Assembly: GCA_021907015.1 (NCBI GenBank)
Contig: CP091064.1
Span: 2,418,001 to 2,482,000 of the forward strand
Source of the DNA: Pectobacterium sp. PL152
GTDB taxonomy: Bacteria; Pseudomonadota; Gammaproteobacteria; Enterobacterales; Enterobacteriaceae
DNA length: 64,000 nt
Direction of reading: 5' to 3'
The notes under the pieces were generated by a model, which did not search any database, was not told where the DNA came from, and saw only the letters and a program-made list of their open reading frames with translations. Both the position numbers and the translations under genes were made by a program. This document shows, piece by piece, positions 36,139 to 47,601 of this stretch; the stretch's first letter is position 1; each line of letters begins with the position of its first letter.

Positions 36139-37196
36139 ATGTTATTCCCTTATAAGCGTCCTCGTCACCCTATGCGCGCCATGCACGGTTTTGTTGCTTA
36201 CATCTTTGACAGGGTGTGGTGTTGTGCACCACATAAGGAATACAGCCTTGAACTGTTCAAGGGATTGCCTGCTTTATATTCCATCATGGAGGAACTACAT
36301 CGGGCTGATTTGGCTGGCATAGAGAAGGGAGCCGGTGCATTTTTTATCGCCACGTAAACCAAATCTTCCAAGAATTTAAACAGCTTAGTCCTGAAGATAT
36401 CCGATCTTATCGACAAATCTTCATGGCCAATAATGATATCCAAGCGCTTTGTGAGGGAAAAAAAGAACCCAGTCGCTACATCGCAAAAACTAAAAATGTA
36501 TTGATGCAAGCGATAGAAGTTTTTCAGTAATCTCTATAGCTGCGGCTTCTTTGAACTAAAAGTAGTTAAACAACATGTTGGTGCGGACTTGCAAGAGCAC
36601 TACAAAACATTTTCCGCTCTAAATGATATTCCTTGTTGCCCATTTTGTGGTCTTATGCCGATAGATTCTGAGTTTGATCCAACCCGTGAGGCTTACGACC
36701 ATTACCTGCCTGCAAGTAAATACCCATTTAATTCAGTCAATCTTAGAAATCTGGCACCCGCATGTTACAAGTGTAATTCACAAAATAAAGGGGCAAAAGA
36801 TCCGCTTCAAGATGAGGCTGGAGTCAAGAAAAGGCTTTTTACCCTTATGCAGCTGCCAGCTACCCAATTAAAGTATCGGTATATTTCAACTCGGTTGACC
36901 AGATTCCAGCGACTACGCAGGAAATTAGCATTGATCTGAGTTGTGCAGGGTATGACGAGGAAATCGAAACCTGGAATAGGCTTTACAAAATACGCGAACG
37001 TTACACGGCTAAATGTCTTTCTTTTGGAACGAAATACTGGTTACAGCGCGTACTAGACGAAAATGAAAACTACAAGCAAATTTCTCAAGATGCTTTAAAC
37101 AAAGAGCTAGAACAATGCGAGAAATACCCTTGCTATGAAAGTAATTTTCTTAAGGGCGCTTTTCTCGATGCTTGTCGGCAGATCGGGATTTTTTGA
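36139..37196 (+). pseudogene. HNH-type endonuclease (PtuB-like partner of the ATPase), frame broken three times
   Basis: About 353 residues when repaired. The N-terminal part is helical; the nuclease core is near 150-200: CCPFCGLMP, then DHYLPASKYPFNSVNLRNL and ACYKCNSQNKG, i.e. two CxxC zinc pairs framing a DH...N HNH core. Breaks are at T6 36340-36345 (one T), T5 36520-36524 (two T missing or one extra) and T5 36836-36840 (one T). It has a good ribosome site (AAGGAG, 8-base spacing) right after the ATPase gene. An ATPase followed by an HNH nuclease is the plan of Septu (PtuAB) defence; assignment beyond the plan is inference. Confidence 0.72.
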
Positions 37197-37400
37197 CAGT
37201 TTATTGGTTGCCAATAAGTTAGCTGCGGGCCTCTGGAAGATCGAACTTCGATGAGAAAACCGCGAACATGGGTTAAAACGATCCCATGAACCGCTCTGCC
37301 TATTTGTTTATGTTCGTGTAGCCTCGGCAAAAACAAAGGCTACACGGTGTATAGCGGGGTGAGATTGTTGGCGCTAATGCTTTCTCACCCTCGATGGTAT
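37197..37400. other. Right edge of the defence island with a hairpin at 37316-37345
   Basis: No gene seen. GTGTAGCC / GGCTACAC forms an 8-bp stem with a 14-base loop at 37316-37345 between the convergent HNH and hydrolase genes, a plausible but T-poor terminator. No integrase, IS end or obvious attachment repeat is visible. Confidence 0.5.
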
Positions 37401-38534
37401 TTACCGCAAGCTTGTTTTGAAAAATTGTTCAAATTTATCAAACGGTATTTTGCCTGCCTGATTGTCGTACAGGTCCACATGATTGGCGTCCGGTATCACT
37501 ACCAGCTCTTTACGCGTGCTGCCGACTAATTTGTAGGCATCTTCAGCAAAATAGCGCGAATGAGCTTGTTCACCGGTGACGACCAATGTCGGGACAGTAA
37601 TTTCGCTCGCATAGCTCAGGAGCGGCATATTCATAAACGACAGCGGCATTGTCGCCTTCCACGCGCTTGTTGAGTTGACAGAGCGATCATGGAAGCCGCG
37701 AGGTACACGATAGTAGTCAAAAAACTCTTTCAGTACCGGATGCGGATTTTCTGGCAGCGCTTCCGGCAATATACGGCTAGCCGCCGTGACCTTCCCGTCT
37801 TTATCAACATAAAGATCGTGCCCACCAGTCGCAAAGGTGCCACTTTCCGCATCTTTCCAACGCTGTTCGCTGAGGTATTGCAATACAGCACGGCGATCGG
37901 CAGTCGTATAGCGATCCTTGCCATCACCCACACCATGCCCCATCGCACGGCTCATGTCGTACATCACGCTGGTGGCTACCGCTTTCACCCGCGTATCGGC
38001 TGCTGCCGCATTTAACGCCATGCCACCCCAGCCGCAGATACCCAGCAAGCCGATCCGGTTGCGATCGACCTCTTTTGCAGGCCAAGGAAATCAACGGCTG
38101 CACTGAAATCTTCAGTGTTGATGTCAGGCGAGGCAACGTTGCGTGGTTGGCCACCGCTTTCACCGGTATAGGAAGGATCAAACGCCAGCGTGATAAAACC
38201 TTGCTCAGCCAGCGTTTGTGCATATAAGCCGCTTGATTGCTCTTTCACTGCACCAAAGGCCCACTCACAGCGATGGCGGCCAGCTTACGATCTCCCCGGT
38301 TTTCGGGATGTAGAGATCGCCCACGAGAGTAATCCCGTAACGGTTCTGGAAGGTCACCTTACGGTGGTCGACGTTATTGCTTTGAGCAAACGTCTTATCC
38401 CATTGAGTCACCATGGAAACGGGCTGATTAGGATTGGCGTTTTGTGCATACGTCATAGTGGAAACTCCGGTTAACGCGACACTCAGTAACAAAGCAGACG
38501 CGATGGCTGTCAGCTTCTTAGGAAGGACATTCAT
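37401..38534 (-). pseudogene. Exported alpha/beta hydrolase (DLH/YcjY-like), frame broken three times
   Basis: Repaired length 378 residues. A signal peptide of about 30 residues ends TYAQ, so the protein is periplasmic. The nucleophile elbow reads GICGWGG, with cysteine where serine is usual, as in dienelactone-hydrolase-like enzymes; GESGG upstream and DANHVDLYD near the C terminus, with the catalytic histidine, complete the fold. Breaks at 38300-38303, 38255-38257 and 38073-38076 each need one base in an A or T run. It diverges from a LysR gene that probably regulates it. The substrate is unknown. Confidence 0.8.
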
Positions 38535-38739
38535 GATAAATTTCCTTTAAAAACAGAGTATTGATTCGTGGTTGTTTGGTATGGGTTGATGGTTTTGTGA
38601 CCCATGAGATTTATTTTAGTTAGAACAACCGGTGATGATTAGACGCTTAAATTAGATAACATTAATGTTCATATGTTATAAATATTTGTAGTGAAGCGCT
38701 CAAAAGCAATACCATTCCAGTCTGAATGTATAGGTGTGG

Positions 38740-39630
38740 ATGAACATGACAGGCCGAGAAAACTACAACGATCTCTACGTGTTTATGCTGGTTGCGCGTG
38801 AAGGCAGCTTTACCAAAGCAGCAAGCATGCTTGGTTTGGCTCAGTCTGGTGTCAGCCGCACAATACGCAATCTGGAAAATCGTCTGGGCGTGCAACTCCT
38901 GACGCGGACCACTCGCAAGCTGTCGCTGACTCAAGCGGGTGAGCAACTTTACCGAACCACGGTAACCAGTTTTCAATCACTGGATATCGGCCTAACTACG
39001 CTTGCTCATTTCCGTGATACTCCTTCAGGCACCGTACGGATTAACGCCAGCCAGCACGCGATTGATAAGGTGCTGCTGCCCAAACTGGCGATATTCAGAC
39101 AACGTTATCCCGATATTCGGCTGGAACTCATTAGTGAAAGTCGCTTTGTCGACATCATCAATGAACGGTTCGATGCGGGCGTACGGTTAGGTGGAGAAGT
39201 CGATGAAGGCATGATTGCTGTGCGCATTGCGCCTGATATGGAGATGGTTGTCGTCGCAACACCAGACCACTTTTTCCATTATGGCTTTCCACAAACGCCA
39301 GCCGATTTAGCGGTACACCCTTGCATTGCCTATCAGTTTGCTGATGGCAGTCTTTATCAGTGGGAATTATGGCAGGAAGGCAATCAGATAAAACATAGGC
39401 CACAAGGGCAGTGGGTGTTTTCCGATAGCTACATGGAAGCCGAAGCGGCAAGACAGGGACTAGGGCTGGCCTATGTTCCAGAGGAGCTGGTAAGAGAAGA
39501 TCTGGTGCGTGGCACGCTTATACGTGTACTGACACGTTATAGCCACCGTCTCGCCGAATTACACCTGTATTATCCCCATCGTAATGTGTCACCAGCCTTG
39601 AGAATGGTGATAGATACATTGCGGATATAA
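38740..39630 (+). CDS. LysR-family transcriptional regulator
   Basis: 296 residues with the N-terminal LysR helix-turn-helix (FTKAASMLGLAQSGVSRTIR at about 21-40) and the type-2 periplasmic-binding effector domain from about 90, in the subgroup with FDAGVRLGGEVDEGMIAVRI (often regulators of nearby oxidoreductases or hydrolases). The start is uncertain among GTG 38734, ATG 38740 and ATG 38746. It diverges from the exported hydrolase gene over about 200 bp, so that gene is its likely target. Confidence 0.87.
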   Translation: MNMTGRENYNDLYVFMLVAREGSFTKAASMLGLAQSGVSRTIRNLENRLGVQLLTRTTRKLSLTQAGEQLYRTTVTSFQSLDIGLTTLAHFRDTPSGTVRINASQHAIDKVLLPKLAIFRQRYPDIRLELISESRFVDIINERFDAGVRLGGEVDEGMIAVRIAPDMEMVVVATPDHFFHYGFPQTPADLAVHPCIAYQFADGSLYQWELWQEGNQIKHRPQGQWVFSDSYMEAEAARQGLGLAYVPEELVREDLVRGTLIRVLTRYSHRLAELHLYYPHRNVSPALRMVIDTLRI

Positions 39631-39672
39631 GCGAATTACATCAGGCAATAAACTCTCATTTACTTAAAAACC

Positions 39673-39704
39673 ATCGGCCCAGAATGATCTCTGAGCCGAT
39701 TTTT
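39673..39704. terminator. Bidirectional terminator between LysR gene and qorB
   Basis: Stem ATCGGC(C)CAGA / TCTG(A)GCCGAT with one mismatch and a short loop, followed by T4-5 on both strands; the genes on each side converge. Confidence 0.8.
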
Positions 39705-39723
39705 AAGCGTTACTTTTTAAGTA

Positions 39724-40575
39724 TTATTTCAACGTCACTTTCACGACAGCTGACAGCGGCGTGGTTGGGCGACCAATCAGACGGCTCAGTTGCTTACCGC
39801 CATCGAACAGCCCACCTTTGGATGCGCCGACGTCGGAATCCGCAATAATCTGCGCAAAAACATCGGGCAGTCCAGCGGAAACCAGTGCAGCGGTGAACTC
39901 CGCTTCAGACAGATTTTGATAACCGATATTTTTGCCAGACTGTTTGCTGACTTCCGCCGCCAACTCTGCCAGCGTGTAAGGCTCGTCGCCAGCCAGTTCA
40001 TAAACCTTGCCTGCCTGCCCTTCCTGCGTCAGTACCGCGACCGCAGCGGCGGCAAAGTCTTCACGGGTTGCAGAGGTAATTTTACCTTCGCCCGCGCTAC
40101 CGATAAACACACCGTGTTCCAGCGCCGCAGGGATGCTGCCCGCATAGTTTTCGGTATACCAGCCGTTGCGCAGCAGGACATGCGGTAAACCAGAGTCCTT
40201 CAGCAAGGTTTCCGTTTGACGGTGTTCTTCCGCCAGCGCCAGAGGGGAATTATCCGCGTGCAGTAGGCTAGTGTACGCCACCAGTTTCACGCCAGCTTTC
40301 ACTGCGGCTTCAATGACGTTGCGGTGTTGCGCCGCACGCTGACCAACCTCACTTGAAGAGATCAGCAGCACTTTATCCACACCTTGCAAGGCGGAAGCCA
40401 GCGCTTCAGGTTGATTATAATCCGCCGCTTTCACCTGTACGCCTTTTGCAGACAGATCGGCAACTTTATTGACATCACGCACCAGCGCCACGATGTCGCC
40501 CGCCGGAACCTTCTCTAACAGTTGTGCAATGACTAAACGGCCCAGTTGGCCAGATGCACCAGTAATAGCAATCAT
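39724..40575 (-). CDS. qorB: NAD(P)H:quinone oxidoreductase 2 (NmrA-like SDR)
   Basis: 283 residues. N-terminal Rossmann motif ITGASGQLGRLVIAQLL, then a characteristic NmrA-type fold with LLRNGWYTENYAGSIPAAL near 135. Closely like E. coli QorB (YtfG), which reduces quinones with NADPH by one-electron transfer. It diverges from a HxlR-family regulator equivalent to E. coli ytfH, the same pair as in E. coli, with three tandem 14-bp repeats between the genes. Confidence 0.92.
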   Translation of the reverse strand: MIAITGASGQLGRLVIAQLLEKVPAGDIVALVRDVNKVADLSAKGVQVKAADYNQPEALASALQGVDKVLLISSSEVGQRAAQHRNVIEAAVKAGVKLVAYTSLLHADNSPLALAEEHRQTETLLKDSGLPHVLLRNGWYTENYAGSIPAALEHGVFIGSAGEGKITSATREDFAAAAVAVLTQEGQAGKVYELAGDEPYTLAELAAEVSKQSGKNIGYQNLSEAEFTAALVSAGLPDVFAQIIADSDVGASKGGLFDGGKQLSRLIGRPTTPLSAVVKVTLK

Positions 40576-40596
40576 CTCAAGCTCCTTTTATTGACT

Positions 40597-40638
40597 GTCT
40601 TTCATTAACCATCTTTTGTTAACCGTCTTTTGTTAACA
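40597..40638. repeat. Three tandem 14-bp direct repeats in the qorB-ytfH control region
   Basis: GTCTTTCATTAACC, ATCTTTTGTTAACC, GTCTTTTGTTAACA in immediate succession, 21 bp upstream of qorB. The spacing is not a whole number of helical turns. They may be regulator sites or slippage products. Confidence 0.7.
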
Positions 40639-40703
40639 ACAACTGGATGGCATAATATCGGCAAAGCTAACTTTAAGTAAGTACATACATAAAGGTAAGT
40701 ATA

Positions 40704-41099
40704 GTGAGTCAATCTAAAACGCCTATCGATTTATTGCCGCCCATTCTGCCAACTGGTGATGTCTTCGCTGAAAAATGTCCCTCTCGCCAGATACTTAACC
40801 ACGTTACCAGTCGTTGGGGCGTACTGATTCTGATTGCATTACTTGATGATACGCATCGTTTTAGTCAACTGCGTCGACGGATTGACGGCGTGAGCGAGCG
40901 CATGCTGGCGCAGACTCTACAATGGTTGGAAAGTGATGGCTTTGTCCTGCGAACGGCCTATCCGGTTGTCCCGCCACATGTTGAGTATAGCCTCACCCCA
41001 TTAGGCAAAGAGGTTGGTGTGCGGGTAAAAGAGCTGGCGATATGGGTAGAAGGGAATCTGGACGAAATTATGGCGGCACAGCAGGCCAGCGAGCAATAA
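40704..41099 (+). CDS. ytfH: HxlR-family transcriptional regulator (YtfH-like)
   Basis: 131 residues, GTG start with an AAAGG site eight bases upstream. Winged helix typical of HxlR: KCPSRQILNHVTSRWGVLIL near 28-47 with the conserved cysteine, then FSQLRRRIDGVSERMLAQTL and a C-terminal wing PPHVEYSLTPLGKE. HxlR proteins sense oxidative, aldehyde or quinone stress through cysteine. Pairing with qorB indicates control of quinone detoxification. Confidence 0.9.
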   Translation: MSQSKTPIDLLPPILPTGDVFAEKCPSRQILNHVTSRWGVLILIALLDDTHRFSQLRRRIDGVSERMLAQTLQWLESDGFVLRTAYPVVPPHVEYSLTPLGKEVGVRVKELAIWVEGNLDEIMAAQQASEQ

Positions 41100-41129
41100 T
41101 CCGCCAAACCTGACATCATCAGACCATCA

Positions 41130-41717
41130 TCAATCAAACCCTGCGTCTCCAGAATAGAGGTTCTGCTCAGGGGGGGCGCGATCGGGCAGCAGGCGGGAAA
41201 TGTCAGAGAAAATGGCTTTCCAGGTCTCATCATCGACCGCCATAAAGCCAAAATAGCGCAGCAGGAATGCCCCTTCGGATGCCAGAAACGCCAACCGAGC
41301 GTCCCGCCCTTCCTGGGAATTCAGGTCAAGCCCGGCCAACTGGCTGTCGTACCACGCCTGTGATTTAGCAAGATGCTCAGGCATATTCAACAACGAGGCC
41401 ATCATGCCCGCCGCTCGATCGCCTTCTGCAGCATCCGTCCGATAAGTGATATCAACGTGCGCACGCACTCTGGCTTCCCTACTATCATCTGTACCGATGC
41501 ACACGGCGGCCATTTCATCAAACTCATCTTCCCAGCGCTGATACATCGCGTGAATCAACTCGTCCTTCGTCCCGAAGCACGACTGAATACCGCCTTTTGT
41601 CACACCCGCAGCTTTAGCAACCGCATCAATCGTCAGCGCAGCCGTTCCCTGCGTGCGGACAATCTGCTCCGCCGCATCCAACACGCACGCACGATTAATG
41701 CTCTTATGACGCCCCAT
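41130..41717 (-). CDS. TetR-family transcriptional regulator
   Basis: 195 residues. N-terminal TetR helix-turn-helix (residues 6-60: VLDAAEQIVRTQGTAALTID ... VTKGGIQSCFGTKDELIHAM) and a helical ligand domain. It diverges from a DHA2 efflux pump gene, and a palindromic operator lies between them, as in SmvR-SmvA systems for cationic biocides. It very likely represses the pump. Confidence 0.9.
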   Translation of the reverse strand: MGRHKSINRACVLDAAEQIVRTQGTAALTIDAVAKAAGVTKGGIQSCFGTKDELIHAMYQRWEDEFDEMAAVCIGTDDSREARVRAHVDITYRTDAAEGDRAAGMMASLLNMPEHLAKSQAWYDSQLAGLDLNSQEGRDARLAFLASEGAFLLRYFGFMAVDDETWKAIFSDISRLLPDRAPPEQNLYSGDAGFD

Positions 41718-41732
41718 GTCTTCCCCGATTTA

Positions 41733-41748
41733 AAATACGTTTGTATTT
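41733..41748. promoter_or_regulatory. Palindromic TetR operator
   Basis: AAATAC-N4-GTATTT, a perfect 6+6 dyad extended by further A/T symmetry, 16 bp upstream of the TetR start and inside the divergent promoter region with the efflux pump. Confidence 0.65.
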
Positions 41749-41820
41749 AAAAAGCAATTCTATATCATCAGAACGCTATCCAACAGATGAAAAATGGAAG
41801 ATCAAGGTAGAGATCCTGTT

Positions 41821-43323
41821 ATGCAATCACCAAAGAAATGGCTGATCCTGGCCATTGTTTCCAGTGCACTGTTCCTGATTGTTATCGACATGACGGTGCT
41901 GTACACCGCACTCCCGACACTGACTCACGACCTGCACGCTACTGCATCGGAAAAGCTGTGGATCGTTAATATCTATGCGCTGGTTGCCTCCGGTTTACTG
42001 CTGGGGATGGGCACGCTGGGCGATAAGCTGGGCCATAAACCTCTATTTATTTCCGGGCTGGTAGTCTTTGGTGCTGCGTCACTGTTTGCCGCTTATTCTC
42101 CCGCACCCAGTATGCTTATCGCTGCTCGTGCGTTGCTCGCGGTCGGTGCCGCAATGATGATGCCCGCCACACTGTCGATTATTCGTCTGACATTTACTGA
42201 TGAACGGGAACGCGCACTGGCGATCGGTATCTGGGCTGCGGTGGCATCCGGTGGCGCGGCGTTTGGCCCGGTCATGGGCGGAATACTGCTTGAGTACTTC
42301 TGGTGGGGATCAGTTTTCCTCATTAACGTACCGGTCGTTTTGCTTGCGCTCATCATGGGAATTACCGTGATTCCACACCGGCCGGGCAACGCCTCCCACC
42401 GCTGGGATTTCATCGGTTCCCTATTAATTATGGTTGGTTTAATTGGTGTAACCTATGCCATAAAAGAGCTGGGTAAGCGGGTTCCGTCTTATGAAGATGC
42501 GCTAATCGCGCTGCTGATCGGCGTGGCGTTTATTACCCTGTTTGTGCGGCGTCAGCGTAACAGCAAGCATCCCCTGGTCGATTTTCTCTCTCTTCCGCCT
42601 GCGGCCTTTCAGCGCAGCCGTGGCCGCGGCTATCGTAGCGGCCGCTGCATTGATCGGTATGGAGCTGGCTTTCACCCAGCGGCTACAGCTCGTCGTTGGA
42701 CTGTCTCCACTACAGGCCGGGCTGTTCATTTTACCTCTGTCATTGGCGTCCTTTATCTCTGGCCCGTTAACCGGAAAGATACTGCCGCGCGTGAATAGCG
42801 GGACAATGCTAGCCGCTGGACTGTTGATTTCGGGACTCGGAATGGGAAGCTATCTGCTGCTCCACAATGCGCCCACCCTTATACAAATCATCAGCCTAAC
42901 CGTTATTGGCGCAGGCGTAGGCTCCACCATGACGGCCGCATCGAGCACCATTATGCAGGTTGCTCCAGCGTCAAAAGCAGGGATGGCGGCCTCAATCGAA
43001 GAAGTGTCCTATGAATTAGGGGGCGCGACGGGCGTGACGCTGATGGGCAGTTTGCTGTCTTTCGCGTATTCTGCGACGTTTATGCTGCCCGCAGGGTTTA
43101 CCGCACCGGACACGGCCTATGACAGTCTGGATGAGGCATTAATTTTTGCCGAATCCTTACCGGAAAATATGCAGCGTATTCTTACCACACAGGCACATTC
43201 CGCCTTTGATTCGGGTTTTCCATTGTGCTGGCCGCAGCCACGCTGATCCTGCTGCTGACCGCGGCCTTCGTCTGGACAACCCGCCATAATAAACAGCATC
43301 GTCATCAGGCCGCTGATGTATAG
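41821..43323 (+). pseudogene. DHA2-family MFS efflux pump (SmvA-like), frame broken twice
   Basis: About 500 residues with fourteen predicted membrane segments when repaired. MFS motif A appears as GTLGDKLGHKPLFISG near 70, and the DHA2 antiporter motif as VGSTMTAASSTIMQ further on. Breaks: T4 42582-42585, where one T less gives the family's DFSLFRLRPF, and T4 43216-43219, where one T more adds the last membrane segment. SmvA pumps export quaternary ammonium and dye cations with protons. An upstream ATG at 41794 is possible. Regulated by the divergent TetR protein. Confidence 0.83.
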
Positions 43324-43350
43324 CACCACCGACTCATCAGTTAAAACAAT

Positions 43351-43380
43351 AAAAAACGCCGTTCAATCACGAACGGCGTT
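43351..43380 (-). terminator. Terminator of the lipoprotein operon
   Basis: Perfect 10-bp stem AACGCCGTTC / GAACGGCGTT with a 6-base loop; on the minus strand it is followed by T6 (TTTTTATTG context). It lies between the convergent efflux gene and the DUF799 lipoprotein gene. Confidence 0.85.
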
Positions 43381-43445
43381 GATGATGTAGCGACGTCTTA
43401 CACTATAACGACGTACTGCAAGGTAACGATGTACTACCAAGAAAC

Positions 43446-44105
43446 TTAGTAGGTTTCTTTACCGTATTGCAATGAGCGAGGCCCGTACAGCATCCCGCGT
43501 GGATGACCCGCCGCCAGCAGGCGCGTGCTGGTCACGCCAGCAACATCATGACCTTTGTCGGAGATCGTGTCCGCGATTTGATTCACCGCAGCCTGCACCA
43601 GAATACCGATGATGCCGCCGTTAGAATTTGATTGCTGTTCGTTGCTGGACGCCGTTGCGCTTCCGCTCCACAGCAGTTTTCCGGTACGCAGATCCACCAG
43701 GCGCGCATCCGCAGAAACGCGGGTTTCGCTATTAATCACGATGTATGACGTGCCGTACTCTTTTACGTCCAAATACAGCGCAGCATCAGCACCAAAGATT
43801 TGATGCAGCTTCGTCGTACTCAGTGCATGAATATCCGCCGCGGTCGACAGACCATTCTGTTTGAACGTTTCGTCCACGACAGCGACAGGCAAGACGTAAT
43901 AACCCGACTCCGCCAGCGGATAGGTGACCTGAGAAAGCAGGCTATAGCTCGCTTTCACATCTGGGGAATGGTTAACCGGCGGCAATACCAGAATGGACTT
44001 AGGCTTGCTCTGCTTAAATGCCGCGTAGTCATAAGGCACAGGTTTAGCACAGCCGGTCAGTACCAGCGCAAAAACCAGACCACATAATCCTAAGAAACGA
44101 TTCAT
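43446..44105 (-). CDS. DUF799-family lipoprotein (GNA1162-like)
   Basis: 219 residues. Signal peptide with lipobox LTGC (Cys19) and mature start CAKPVPYDY. The domain PKSILVLPPVNHSPDVKA is the DUF799 start; GSATASSNEQQ and a C-terminal VNQIADTI follow. Family members resemble Neisseria GNA1162, an outer-membrane-associated lipoprotein with a TolB-N-like fold. Third gene of a three-lipoprotein operon, overlapping the previous gene by four bases. Function is unknown; a transport or secretion-related complex is suspected. Confidence 0.85.
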   Translation of the reverse strand: MNRFLGLCGLVFALVLTGCAKPVPYDYAAFKQSKPKSILVLPPVNHSPDVKASYSLLSQVTYPLAESGYYVLPVAVVDETFKQNGLSTAADIHALSTTKLHQIFGADAALYLDVKEYGTSYIVINSETRVSADARLVDLRTGKLLWSGSATASSNEQQSNSNGGIIGILVQAAVNQIADTISDKGHDVAGVTSTRLLAAGHPRGMLYGPRSLQYGKETY

Positions 44106-44461
44106 TTAATGCTCCCTTTATTTTTACTCAACAGGAAGTCCATAAAAGGTGCTGATTCAGGGAATTTCGCTTTTTCAGTTTCAAACTGTTGGCGAGCTTC
44201 GCTATCACGGCCAGTGTTGGCATACAGCAACCCAAGTTGAGCATAGAGTCCCGGCGGGACAGGTTTATTGGCGGCTTTGGCTTTTTCGATCGATTCATTC
44301 AAAGCAAGAATCTGCTGCTCTGGGCCAACTTTATCTTGTTGATAGTAATCGTAAAGAGCCGGCTGATATTTTTCCCAGCTGTAAATGGTTTTTGGCTGGG
44401 ACGCACAGCCAGCCAGTACTGTCGCTGCAAGCAGCAGGACAATTTTCTTATGAGATAACAT
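44102..44461 (-). CDS. DUF4810-family lipoprotein
   Basis: 119 residues. Lipobox LAGC (Cys19), mature start CASQPKTIYSWEKYQPALYD. The rest is helical with a TPR-like pair of helices (LYAQLGLLYANTGRDSEARQ). Always found, as here, between a CsgG-like and a DUF799 lipoprotein gene, so it is probably a complex subunit. Overlap of ATGA type with the DUF799 gene; 18 bp after the CsgG-like gene. Confidence 0.85.
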   Translation of the reverse strand: MLSHKKIVLLLAATVLAGCASQPKTIYSWEKYQPALYDYYQQDKVGPEQQILALNESIEKAKAANKPVPPGLYAQLGLLYANTGRDSEARQQFETEKAKFPESAPFMDFLLSKNKGSIK

Positions 44462-44479
44462 GGTTATATTCCTATTCCA

Positions 44480-45151
44480 TTAGTTCGTTGGGCGCCAGGC
44501 ACCACTTTCAATTCCCGCAACCAAATTATTGACGGCTTCACGAATAGCCAAATCCAGCACTTTACCGTTCAGCGTCGAGTCATAGCTGGCCGTACCGCCG
44601 AAACCGATAATTTCACGGTTGGACAAGGTGTACTCGCCCGCACCCTGTACGGAATACACCACTTCAGACGTTTGCACGTTCACGATGTTCAACGTGGTTT
44701 TTGCGTAAGCAACCTGTGTTTTACCGCGGCCAAGGATGCCCCACAGCTGATGGTCACCCACTTCTTTGCGACCAAACTCGGTCACATCACCGGTAACAAC
44801 ATAGGTAGCGCCTTTCAGCGTCTGCGTTTGCCCTTTAATACCCGCTTCTGCTTTCAGCTCTTCCATATTGGTGCGATCCAACACATTAAAGCGGCCGCTC
44901 TGCTGAAGATGGCTCACAAGAATGGTCTTGGATTGATTACCTAAGCGGTCAACCCCATCAGGAAAAATCCCGTTCATGTAGTTAGAACGGTTTTCAAATT
45001 TTCCGACGGAAATCGGGCTGCGAACGCCCTGATAAGGCGTACTGTAAGAAGTGACTTTTTGTGCTTCTACGGTACGGGAAGACTCTGTAGCACATCCGCT
45101 CAATAACGCTGCTGACATGAATACAGAACAAAGAACGACTTTTTTATTCAT
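44480..45151 (-). CDS. CsgG/HfaB-family lipoprotein
   Basis: 223 residues from the ATG at 45151 (the longer frame adds 13 residues before the signal peptide). Lipobox LSGC (Cys20). CsgG-like core: VGKFENRSNYMNG, FNVLDRTNMEEL, GATYVVTGDVTEFG, and a C-terminal LAIREAVNNLVAGIESGAW. CsgG itself forms the curli export pore; this shorter protein sits with DUF4810 and DUF799 lipoproteins rather than curli genes, so the role is different and not established. First gene of the operon. Confidence 0.87.
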   Translation of the reverse strand: MNKKVVLCSVFMSAALLSGCATESSRTVEAQKVTSYSTPYQGVRSPISVGKFENRSNYMNGIFPDGVDRLGNQSKTILVSHLQQSGRFNVLDRTNMEELKAEAGIKGQTQTLKGATYVVTGDVTEFGRKEVGDHQLWGILGRGKTQVAYAKTTLNIVNVQTSEVVYSVQGAGEYTLSNREIIGFGGTASYDSTLNGKVLDLAIREAVNNLVAGIESGAWRPTN

Positions 45152-47597
<2,446 letters not shown>

Positions 47598-47601
<4 letters not shown>

